Positions 26,706 to 35,800 of a DNA stretch of 64,000 nucleotides are shown piece by piece (position 1 is the stretch's first letter; the number at the start of each line of letters is the position of its first letter). Origin of the DNA: Odoribacter sp. (GTDB lineage: Bacteria; Bacteroidota; Bacteroidia; Bacteroidales; Prolixibacteraceae); NCBI GenBank assembly GCA_013824715.1, contig PNOH01000004.1:1-64000 (forward strand), given 5' to 3'. Below the pieces are notes generated by a model. That model had not been told where the DNA came from. It worked only from the letters and a program-made list of their open reading frames with translations, and searched no databases. A program made the position numbers and the translations under genes.

Positions 26706-28193
26706 ATGCATTTAAAAACAATCATCCTAAGGGGACTCATGCTGTTCATGTTGTGTCAACTTTTGCTTACCGCAAATGCACAGCAAATTTTGACACTCGA
26801 AAGTGCGCTCGAAATTGCGCGTAACAACAGTCCCGACATCCGACGCTCTTTGCTGAATCTGGAACGTTCAGAACAATCGCTAAAAGCGCAGAATGCCGCG
26901 TTAAAATCGAACTTTTCGTTAAGTGTTACTCCAATAAGTTACGACCAGCGCCGTCAGTTCGATTTATATAACTCGCAATGGTACACCAGTAAAACGATAC
27001 AACCTTCAAGTATTTTTACCGTATCGCAACCTTTCCTCCCCACCGATGCAACCATAAGTCTGGTCAATCGCTTTTATTGGCAAAACAGTTATGTCGAAAA
27101 ATTTAATGGATCAATAACGAACAAGGCATATTATAACAATCTTTCCTTGAGTATAGCTCAACCACTGTTCACCTATAACCGGACCAAACTTCAGTTAAAA
27201 GAATTGGAACTCGACCTCGAAAATGCCCAGTTGAATTACGCCATGCAAAGACTGAACAGCGAGAAGCAGGTGACCCAATTCTTTTACGACGTTTATCTGG
27301 CACAGATGAACCTTACGATTTCTCAGGATGAGTTTACCAATACCCAGAAAAGCTTCGAGATCACCCAGAATAAGGTAACTGCCGGAATTGCAGCCAAAGA
27401 AGAACTTTATCAGGCCGAACTGAACTTTGCCACCGCAAAATCAACCGTTCAGAACGCACAGGTTAGCCTCGATAATATCAAAGACCAGTTTAAGCAATAC
27501 ATTGGGATGGACATTATGGAAGAAATAACCGTAATGACCGATGTGGCGCTAAACCCGGTTTTGGTTGATGTAAAAAAAGCCATTGAATTCGGGCTGAATT
27601 CGAGAATGGAACTCCGTCAGCGCGAAATTGATATCGAATCTTCACAGTTTGCCATGATCCGCACCAAATCGCTGAACGAATTCAAGGGAGACGTTAATTT
27701 GTCATTAGGAATTAGCGGCGATAACGCAAAGCTTACTGATGTGTATGATAACCCTACCAACAATCCAAGGGTATCGGTTTCATTCAACCTGCCCCTGTAC
27801 GACTGGGGCGAAAAGAAAGCCCGTATCAAAGCACAGGAAGCTGTAATAGAAACACAGAAATTGAGCCAGACAGAAGAAAGAAAACAGATTACACTGGATA
27901 TCCGCAGAATTTACAGGAGTTTGCAAAACCTCGTAAATCAGATTGATATAGCGGCACAAAGCGAAAAAAACGCGCAGTTGACTTATGAAATTAACCTGGA
28001 GAGGTATGCCAACGGCGACCTTACCAGCATGGACATGAACCTGTTCCAGAACCAGCTTTCCCAGAAAAAAATGTCGTATGCACAGGCTCTGATTGATTAC
28101 AAAATTGAATTACTGAACCTCAAAATTCAATCACTTTACGATTTCGAAAAAAATGAAGCCATTGTTCCAGAAAATATAATCCAGAAGAAATAA
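26706..28193 (+). CDS. TolC-family outer-membrane efflux protein
   Basis: The 495-residue protein has a signal peptide ending TANAQQ and two repeats of long coiled helices with the TolC-family pattern. ILTLESALEIARNNSPDI opens the first repeat, and NLPLYDWGEKKARIKAQE marks the second. It should form a trimeric outer-membrane channel with a periplasmic tunnel. Immediately downstream are a membrane-fusion lipoprotein and two RND-type permeases, so it is the exit duct for that export system and possibly for the linked ABC exporters. Confidence 0.9.
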   Translation: MHLKTIILRGLMLFMLCQLLLTANAQQILTLESALEIARNNSPDIRRSLLNLERSEQSLKAQNAALKSNFSLSVTPISYDQRRQFDLYNSQWYTSKTIQPSSIFTVSQPFLPTDATISLVNRFYWQNSYVEKFNGSITNKAYYNNLSLSIAQPLFTYNRTKLQLKELELDLENAQLNYAMQRLNSEKQVTQFFYDVYLAQMNLTISQDEFTNTQKSFEITQNKVTAGIAAKEELYQAELNFATAKSTVQNAQVSLDNIKDQFKQYIGMDIMEEITVMTDVALNPVLVDVKKAIEFGLNSRMELRQREIDIESSQFAMIRTKSLNEFKGDVNLSLGISGDNAKLTDVYDNPTNNPRVSVSFNLPLYDWGEKKARIKAQEAVIETQKLSQTEERKQITLDIRRIYRSLQNLVNQIDIAAQSEKNAQLTYEINLERYANGDLTSMDMNLFQNQLSQKKMSYAQALIDYKIELLNLKIQSLYDFEKNEAIVPENIIQKK

Positions 28194-28200
28194 TAAAACA

Positions 28201-28234
28201 TTGACTATTGACCATTTAACTATTTACTATTGAG
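28201..28234. repeat. short heptamer-like tandem repeat
   Basis: Four near-identical units, TTGACTA, TTGACCA, TTTAACTA and TTTACTA, follow one another at 7-8 bp spacing just after the TolC-type stop. It resembles one arm of the heptamer hairpins elsewhere in the locus but lacks a clear opposite arm. Confidence 0.4.
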
Positions 28235-28306
28235 CCAAACAGCATTAAAATTGTCAATCGGAAATGACCAAATCATAAATTAATTAGCCATTAATACATT
28301 CAAAAC

Positions 28307-29365
28307 ATGAAACATTTTCACCAGTTTATTGCCTTGATTGCCCTTGTAGGGGTCATCACAGCCTGTAACAACCAACCTGCAACAACTACAACCGAACTGG
28401 CAGTTCCGGTTTCTGTAACCGACATCAAACCCGGCTCGATCGAAAAAGTGATTAATACCACCGGGACATTGAATGCCACCAAAACGACCGTCTTAAAAAC
28501 TGAAATGACTGGTAAATACCGGCTCCTGGTTAACCCAAGGACCCACCGTCCGTTTGCTTTGGGCGATGTAGTCGAAAACGGACAGGTAATCATTCAACTT
28601 GAAGATGCTGAATATGTCAATGGCATCGGTTTGGAAAGCAAAAGACTGAATCTTGAAATTTCGGAACAAAACATGAAAAAGCAACAGTCGCTTTTCGAAA
28701 AAGGAGGGGTTACGCAGCTCGATTACCGAAATTCAGAAGTCAGTTATACCAATGCAAAGGACGCTTTCGAACGGGCTAATCTTCAACTTGCAAAAATGAA
28801 CGTTCAGGTTCCTTTTAAAGGAGTTATTACCGATCTTCCTGCCATTACCAACAGTACCCAGGTTGCATCAGGAACTTCCGTGGTAAGCCTGATGGACTAC
28901 AACATCATGACAGTGGAGGTAAACCTTCCTGAAAAATACATCACTGATGTGGTGATTGACCAGACAGTTCGAATCATGAATTATACTCTTCCGAACGATA
29001 CCTTACACGGAAGCGTTAAGGAACTTTCGCCAGCTATTAGTACCGAAACACGAACTTTTAAAGGAGTAATTCAGGTTGCAAATCCCGACTTGAAACTTCG
29101 GCCGGGAATGTTTGCCAAAGCCGACATCGTTCTGGCCCGCAAAGACAGTGTAATCGTAATACCCAAAGACATCATTATTTCGGGCCAGCGCGGCAAAACG
29201 GTATTTATTGTCGAAAATGGAACGGCCAACGAAAAACGCATCACGCTGGGATACGAAACCCAGGATAAGGCCGAAATAACTTCAGGATTGAAAATGAACG
29301 ACCGCCTGGTAATTAAGGGTTTTGAAACCCTTAAAAACAGGTCGAAGGTTAAGATTGTGAAGTAA
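28307..29365 (+). CDS. RND efflux periplasmic adaptor (membrane-fusion lipoprotein)
   Basis: The 352-residue protein has a lipoprotein signal with Cys20 in VITACNNQ. An HlyD/AcrA-type layout follows: barrel-sandwich half (about 60-105), a short alpha-hairpin (about 110-160), second sandwich half (VPFKGVITDLPA), beta-barrel (about 195-270) and a membrane-proximal domain (about 280-352). It links the inner-membrane pump to the TolC channel. It is encoded between the TolC-type and RND genes, so both RND proteins probably use it. Confidence 0.9.
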   Translation: MKHFHQFIALIALVGVITACNNQPATTTTELAVPVSVTDIKPGSIEKVINTTGTLNATKTTVLKTEMTGKYRLLVNPRTHRPFALGDVVENGQVIIQLEDAEYVNGIGLESKRLNLEISEQNMKKQQSLFEKGGVTQLDYRNSEVSYTNAKDAFERANLQLAKMNVQVPFKGVITDLPAITNSTQVASGTSVVSLMDYNIMTVEVNLPEKYITDVVIDQTVRIMNYTLPNDTLHGSVKELSPAISTETRTFKGVIQVANPDLKLRPGMFAKADIVLARKDSVIVIPKDIIISGQRGKTVFIVENGTANEKRITLGYETQDKAEITSGLKMNDRLVIKGFETLKNRSKVKIVK

Positions 29366-29390
29366 GGCTTGCATTTATTGGGAATGTTTC

Positions 29391-29455
29391 GGGTTGCGCG
29401 TTACGGGTTACGAGAAAAACCCCAAACCCGCAACCTGTAACCCGTAACTCGTAAC
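29391..29455. repeat. heptamer hairpin of GTTACGG type
   Basis: The left arm holds three consecutive heptamers GTTGCGC, GTTACGG and GTTACGA at exact 7-bp steps (29393-29413). The right arm (about 29435-29455) holds their complements. Together they form a long imperfect hairpin in the gap between the adaptor and RND genes, ending 10 bp before the RND start codon. Confidence 0.65.
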
Positions 29456-29464
29456 AAAAATAGT

Positions 29465-32400
29465 ATGAAGAAACTAACACAATTTGCTGTCAACTTTCCG
29501 GTAACTATCCTGATGATGGTGCTGGCCGTTGTTCTGCTGGGATACATTTCCTTCGACAAGCTGGGCATTGACCTGTTTCCGGAGATAAACAATCCCCGCC
29601 TGTTTATCGAATTGAAGTCGGGCGAACGTCCACCGGAAGAAATAGAAAAACAATTCGTTGAGAACCTCGAAGCCCTGGCTATTCGCCAATCGGATGTGTT
29701 GCAGGTCTCATCGGTTTCAAAAGTGGGTACTGCCCAGATTACGGTAGAATATGCCTGGACCAAAGACATGGACGAAGCATTTCTCGATCTTCAGAAGGCT
29801 GCCAGCGCATTTGCACAAAATCAGGATATTGACGAAATAAACATTACCCAGCACGACCCTAATACCACTCCGGTAATGGTCGTTGGCCTTTCTCACGAAA
29901 GTATTACCGACATGAACGAACTTCGAAAGGTGGCCGAAAACTACATCCGGAACGAACTCGTGAGGCTCGAAGGTGTTGCCGAAGTGGAAGTTTCGGGGGC
30001 TGAAGAAAATGAAGTGCTCATCGAAACCGATCAGTACATGCTCGATGCTTTCGGGTTGACACTCGATGAACTGAACACCCGTATCCAGAGCTTCAACCAA
30101 AGTATTTCAGGCGGTTCGATCACCGAAATGGGAATGAAATACGTGGTGAAAGGGATTAGTTTGCTTACCGACCTGAGCGACTTTGAAAATACCATTGTTG
30201 GGTACAAATCAATTATTTCAGGCGATCAGCTTGCCGAAAAAGCGCCAATTTACCTGCGCGAAGTGACTAAAATCAGTTTCGCCAATAAAGAACCTGAAAA
30301 CATTGTCCGCATGAACGGCGCCAGATGCCTGGGCTTGTCCATTTACAAGGAAACTCGTTTTAACACGGTAAAAGCGGTTGAAGATGTTTCGAAAACTCTG
30401 GCCGACATGGAGAAAGCGTTGCCTGGTTACCACCTAACTGTAATTTCAAACCAGGGAACTTTTATTAATAATGCCATTAAAGAAGTAAAAAATACCGCGT
30501 TGATGGGAATCCTGCTCGCCGTAGTCGTACTTTTTGTTTTCCTGCGCCGCATCGGAACCACCCTGATCGTGAGTTTGGCTATGCCAATTTCGATTATCGC
30601 CACCTTCAACCTGATGTATTTCAACGACCTCAGCCTGAATATTATGACTTTGGGAGGACTTGCGCTTGGCGCCGGTATGCTGGTTGATAATGCCATCGTG
30701 GTCATGGAAAATATTTTCCGTCTGCGCGAGAGCGGCATGTCGGTTAAAGATGCCGCCATTGAGGGGACTTCGCAGGTTAGCGGGGCGATCACCTCATCAA
30801 CCCTGACTACCATTGTTGTTTTCCTGCCCATTGTTTATCTGCATGGTGCATCGGGCGAATTGTTCCGCGATCAGGCATGGACCATCACTTTTTCGCTGCT
30901 TTCGTCGCTGGTTGTAGCTACTTTGCTCATCCCGATGATGTTCAATTATTTCTATAAAAACAGTAAGAAACCCGCGGTTCAAAAGTCGCTTAAAATACAG
31001 GGATATGGTAGTTTTCTGGGAAGTATCCTAAAATACAAATGGGCTGTAATTATTGCAACCGTTGTGTTGATGGGACTTTCGGTTTTAATCTTCCCGTTTA
31101 TCGGGACTGAATTCATGCCAAAATCAGAAACACGGCAATTTACCCTTGAACTGAAAATGCAGGAAGGAACCCGGCTCCAGCGAACCAGTTCTGCTGTCGA
31201 AAATATGGAAAGCATTATCCGCGAAGTATTGGGCGATCAATTGGAGACTCTTTACAGTCAGGTTGGCCCGTCAACCGGAGTGCTTGATAGTCAGGATGCG
31301 CTTTTTCAGGGTGAAAATACAGCAAACATTAAAATCATACTGAATCCTGAAGGACAAAAAGGTTCGACCTGGGCCATTCAGTCTATTTCACAGGCTTTGG
31401 GCGAAATGCCCGATCTGGAACTGAAATTTGTTCAGGACCAAACGGCGCTGGGCGGCCTTATGGGAACCGACGAAGCCCCGCTGGTGGTTGAAATTCAGGG
31501 AGAAGACCTTGTCATTATCGAAAATTTATCGCAGGAAGTAAAAACAGCGGTTACCGGAATTCCTGAATTATACAACATCGAAGCTTCGATGGAAGGTGGA
31601 TCGCCCGAAGTTGAAATTATGGTTGACCGCCTCCGTGCCGGAATCTTTAACATGAGCGTTGCCAATGTGGTGACACAAATTCAGGATCAATTAACCGGTA
31701 AAGTTGCCGGAACAGTTGAGAAAGGCGGCGAAATGCAGGACATTACACTCCGTTTACCCGACAAGGGACTGGCTGATTTATCGGATATGATCATCAAAAA
31801 TGGAACTCAGGTAGTGCGCATTAACGAAATTGCCGATATCCGCGAAGGTACATCGCCAAAGGAAATCTTCCGCAGAAACCAGACCCGGATTGGCAAAATT
31901 ACCGCTTACATGGATAAAGATATAGCCCTCGACAAGATGGTTAAAAAAGTAAATCAGGCGATCGTTGGCATCAGCCTTCCTCCTGATTACAAAATCAAGA
32001 TAACGGGAGAAGAGGAAAAACGGAAGGAATCGATGGATGCACTCAGCTTTGCGATGATGTTATCAATTATATTGGTGTTCATGGTGCTGGCTTCACAATT
32101 CGAATCGCTTCTGCACCCGTTCACCATCCTGTTGACCATTCCGGTGTCAGTGGTAGGCTCAATCCTGGTCTTCTTTATTCTTGGGCAAACACTCAACATC
32201 ATGGCCATTATTGGCATCATTATGCTGGTTGGGATAGCCGTTAACAACTCGATCCTGCTGGTTGACCGTATTTTACAACTTCAGAAAGAAGGAGTGCCGC
32301 GTCATCAAGCCATTCAGCAGGCCGGACAACAACGTATCCGTCCGATCCTGATGACCACGCTGACGACCATTTTAGCCTTGCTGCCACTAACATTTGGATT

Positions 32401-32581
32401 TGGCGAAAGTGCTTCGTTGCGTGCACCAATGGCATTAGCTGTTATTGGTGGATTAACAACATCAACTTTGATGTCACTGATTGTGATTCCATGTGTGTTC
32501 GATGTTTTTGACGGGGTAAAAGACCGCTTCAGGAATAGCCCCCTTCCCGTTCCCCCGCAGGGGGAAAGCTTAGGGCAATGA
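29465..32581 (+). CDS. RND efflux permease (HAE1/AcrB-like)
   Basis: The 1038-residue inner-membrane pump has the duplicated RND fold: TM1 near residue 10, a large periplasmic porter domain, the TM2-6 cluster around 340-500, then the same again with TM7 near 530 and TM8-12 around 860-1010. The TM4 motif reads GMLVDNAIVVMEN, that is Asp-Asn rather than Asp-Asp of AcrB, as is common in related families. It should export hydrophobic compounds using the proton or sodium gradient with the preceding adaptor and TolC-type channel. Confidence 0.9.
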   Translation: MKKLTQFAVNFPVTILMMVLAVVLLGYISFDKLGIDLFPEINNPRLFIELKSGERPPEEIEKQFVENLEALAIRQSDVLQVSSVSKVGTAQITVEYAWTKDMDEAFLDLQKAASAFAQNQDIDEINITQHDPNTTPVMVVGLSHESITDMNELRKVAENYIRNELVRLEGVAEVEVSGAEENEVLIETDQYMLDAFGLTLDELNTRIQSFNQSISGGSITEMGMKYVVKGISLLTDLSDFENTIVGYKSIISGDQLAEKAPIYLREVTKISFANKEPENIVRMNGARCLGLSIYKETRFNTVKAVEDVSKTLADMEKALPGYHLTVISNQGTFINNAIKEVKNTALMGILLAVVVLFVFLRRIGTTLIVSLAMPISIIATFNLMYFNDLSLNIMTLGGLALGAGMLVDNAIVVMENIFRLRESGMSVKDAAIEGTSQVSGAITSSTLTTIVVFLPIVYLHGASGELFRDQAWTITFSLLSSLVVATLLIPMMFNYFYKNSKKPAVQKSLKIQGYGSFLGSILKYKWAVIIATVVLMGLSVLIFPFIGTEFMPKSETRQFTLELKMQEGTRLQRTSSAVENMESIIREVLGDQLETLYSQVGPSTGVLDSQDALFQGENTANIKIILNPEGQKGSTWAIQSISQALGEMPDLELKFVQDQTALGGLMGTDEAPLVVEIQGEDLVIIENLSQEVKTAVTGIPELYNIEASMEGGSPEVEIMVDRLRAGIFNMSVANVVTQIQDQLTGKVAGTVEKGGEMQDITLRLPDKGLADLSDMIIKNGTQVVRINEIADIREGTSPKEIFRRNQTRIGKITAYMDKDIALDKMVKKVNQAIVGISLPPDYKIKITGEEEKRKESMDALSFAMMLSIILVFMVLASQFESLLHPFTILLTIPVSVVGSILVFFILGQTLNIMAIIGIIMLVGIAVNNSILLVDRILQLQKEGVPRHQAIQQAGQQRIRPILMTTLTTILALLPLTFGFGESASLRAPMALAVIGGLTTSTLMSLIVIPCVFDVFDGVKDRFRNSPLPVPPQGESLGQ

Positions 32582-32649
32582 TCTGCGGTTGTATTCAACT
32601 CCAGAGGAGTGAAATATTTGTAGAAAGCTGTGAATCAAGATTATTCTCA

Positions 32650-32710
32650 CCCTGAAAGGGTATAATATCAATAGCCTGGGGTAAAGTGACGAAGGAACGA
32701 AACCCCAGGT
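32650..32710. repeat. REP-like double hairpin
   Basis: ACCCT-GAA-AGGGT (32650-32662) is followed by CCTGGGGT (32676-32683) paired with ACCCCAGG (32703-32710). This two-hairpin unit is of the kind scattered between genes in Bacteroidota. It occupies the 260-bp spacer between the two RND genes; no gene is supported there. Confidence 0.55.
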
Positions 32711-32841
32711 CAGAGAAGCAAAGCAAAAAATCGTCCGCGGTAATGAGTTAAACAAAGAGAAGTTCTTTATTCGGACGAAATGAAAATGACGTTCATCAGA
32801 GAGATGTTCAAGCAATTATTTACAAACTAATTTATCTTCGG

Positions 32842-35800
32842 ATGAAATTCATCATAGAACGAAAAGTACTGATCAGCATGTTATTTCTGGGACTTAGCGT
32901 TTTGGGCTATGTCTCATACAAACAGTTGCCGGTTGAATTGTTGCCCAATGCCGAACTTCCTTTCCTGTTCGTTCAGGCAAGCGCCACTACTGAAATGGCT
33001 CCTGAATACATGGAAAATCAGGTGGTTGTTCCGCTTGAAGGGGCAATTGGTACACTGGAGGGCATTGAATCCATCGAGTCGAATGTCAACTCGCGTCAGG
33101 CTTCCATTGTGGTGTATTACCAGAAAGGGGTCAACTTCAAATTTGCCTACCTGAGACTTCAGGAGAAGGTGAACGAGATACAATCGGCGATGCCCGAAAA
33201 TGTGCGGGTCAATGTAGCCAAAGTTGACCTTAAGCAGATGAACAGCCAGTTTATGGAGCTACAGGCCCGCGGCGAAGGTGGAATTGACCGGGTACGTACT
33301 ATTGTAGATCAGGATATTCAGCCCGATCTGGAAAACATAGACGGTATTGCGGCGGTAAATGTGTATGGCGGTAAACAAAAATCAATTGAGATAATTCTGG
33401 ATACCAAAGCTTGCGAGGCTTATAATATTACTCCCGGAAAAGTCCGTTCAGTACTTTCGCAAAACACCCGTTCGCGCACCTACGTGGGCAACCTGAAAGA
33501 AAAAACAGTCCAGTATTTTGTGCATGTTACAGCCGAATACGACAAAGTGGAAGACCTTGAAAATCTGGTAGTCGCCAATGGCCCCATCCTGTTAAAAGAT
33601 GTGGCAGAAGTGCGCTTCGGGGTAAAGGAGGAAACTTCGTACAGCCGGGTAAACGGGAAAGATGCCGTAACGATTTTGCTGGTGAACGATTCGCAGGCCA
33701 ACATGATTGAGCTCTCAGCGGCAACCCGTAAAGTTGTGGCCAAGTTGAACGAAAAAATGGCAACCAAAGAAATTGAGATTGCCGAAATCAGCAATTCGGC
33801 CGATCAGATGGAAGAAAACATCAACCAGATTATGGAACTGGCGTTGGTTGGTGGCATCATGGCCATATTCGTGTTGTGGATTTTTCTGAAAAACTTTCGC
33901 ATTGTTTCGTTTATCGCTTTGGCAATACCCATCTCGATCTTCACTTCCTTTAACCTGTTTTATGCCTTTGGTATCACTATTAATAGCCTGACTTTGGTTG
34001 GAATGGCGCTTGCCATCGGGATGCTGCTCGATAACAGTGTGGTGGTTCTGGAGAATATTTACCGGCTCGCCGGGAAGGGGTATGCCCCGTTGCAAGCGGT
34101 GGTGCAGGGAACTACAGAAGTCTGGCGATCCATTGTGGCAGCAACCCTGACAACAATTGTTGTATTTCTGCCCTTCCTGTTTTCCAAAAATTTTATGGCC
34201 GAAATGCTGGGGTTTAATGTGGGGATATCCATCATTTCAACACTGGTTGTTTCTCTTGGCGTTGCGTTATTACTGGTTCCTATGGCCTCGTATGCCCTGC
34301 TGAAGCGACAGGTTGCCAAAAATATTTTCTACGAAAAAGTAACCACCAATTCACGGATGGTCCAGATTTACCTGGTTTTCCTGAAATCGTGCATGCGTAA
34401 TCCGGCAGGTACTGTTATTGGCGGTATCATTTTGTTCTTTCTGGCTGTATTCATTAGTCTGGCCGTCAGTGTTAGTTCACTTCAGGAAGTTGAAAATAAA
34501 GAGATACGCTTATTTGTGACCATGCCATCAGGTTCGTCGCTCGAAAGTACCGACAAAACTGTTCAGGAGATAGAAAAAAAACTGGAAGATTTGGCCGAAA
34601 AAGAAGATGTTATCAGTAAGATTGAAGAAGAAGAAGCGGTGGTGACCGTAAAGCTGAAAGAAGATTTTGAAAAAATAGGTGACCGGACATTTGCTGTAAT
34701 TAAAAACGACATCAACGACCGGACAAAAGGGATAAAGGCATCATCCATTTCGTTCACGCAAACACAGAGCACCCGCAGCTTCCAGGGCGGAAGCCGAAAT
34801 ATGGGGGCCAGTTTCCAGAAGATGATGGGAATTGGCAGCGATGAAGAGAAAATCACCATTAAGGGACAGGATTTTAAACAAATGCAGGCTGTAGGCGAAG
34901 ATCTGAAGTATTTCGTTGATCAACTCGAATCTGTTCAATCGGTTAATCTGAGCATATCTGATAATCGCCCTGAAGTGCACCTGTACTTCAATCCGTTGCT
35001 GATGACCGAATACAACATTTCGCTCAACAATGTTTTATCTGAAATCAATTCATTCTCAAGGGAAATTGCTACCAACATTCAGTTTAAACAAGGTGTTGAC
35101 GAGTACGAAATTATAATTACCCAAAAAGAACTGGTGGAGGGCGAAGAAGAGAAAACCGACCGCAACATGGAGGAACTTCGAACATTGCAGGTTAACGATG
35201 CCCAGGGCGGAATTCATGACCTTCAGGATTTTACCCGGATTGTTTATGCCAGCGGGCTCGCAGGTATCAACCGGGTCAATCAGGAAAAACAAATAGAGGT
35301 AAATTACCGCTTTGTGAGCGAGGCCGCCAGTTCGAACGAACTTTTGGCTGCTTACCGTTACGAAATTGATGAACTGGTGGCCAACTACAACCTGCCATCG
35401 GGGGTTGCAGCGGAGGTGGTTCATGAAGAAACCGATTTTTCGGAGTTTTATTTCATGATTGGAGCATCTGTTTTGCTGATATTTATGATTATGGCTTCGG
35501 TATTCGAGTCGGTAATTACTCCGGTTGTCTTGTTGTTTTCTATTCCACTGGCAGCCATAGGTTCGCTTTTGGCATTAATTATTACCAACAACAGTCTGCT
35601 CAATGCCAATACACTTACTGGTTTCCTCATATTGATCGGTGTGGTAGTCAACAACGGAATCATCCTGATTGATTACACCAACATCCTGCGCAAACGCGGA
35701 TTCCGCCGTTCGCGGGCACTGATGACGGCAGGCCTTTCGCGTGTACGTCCGATCCTGATTACAACCATTACCACCATTGTAGGGATGCTTCCGCTGGCTA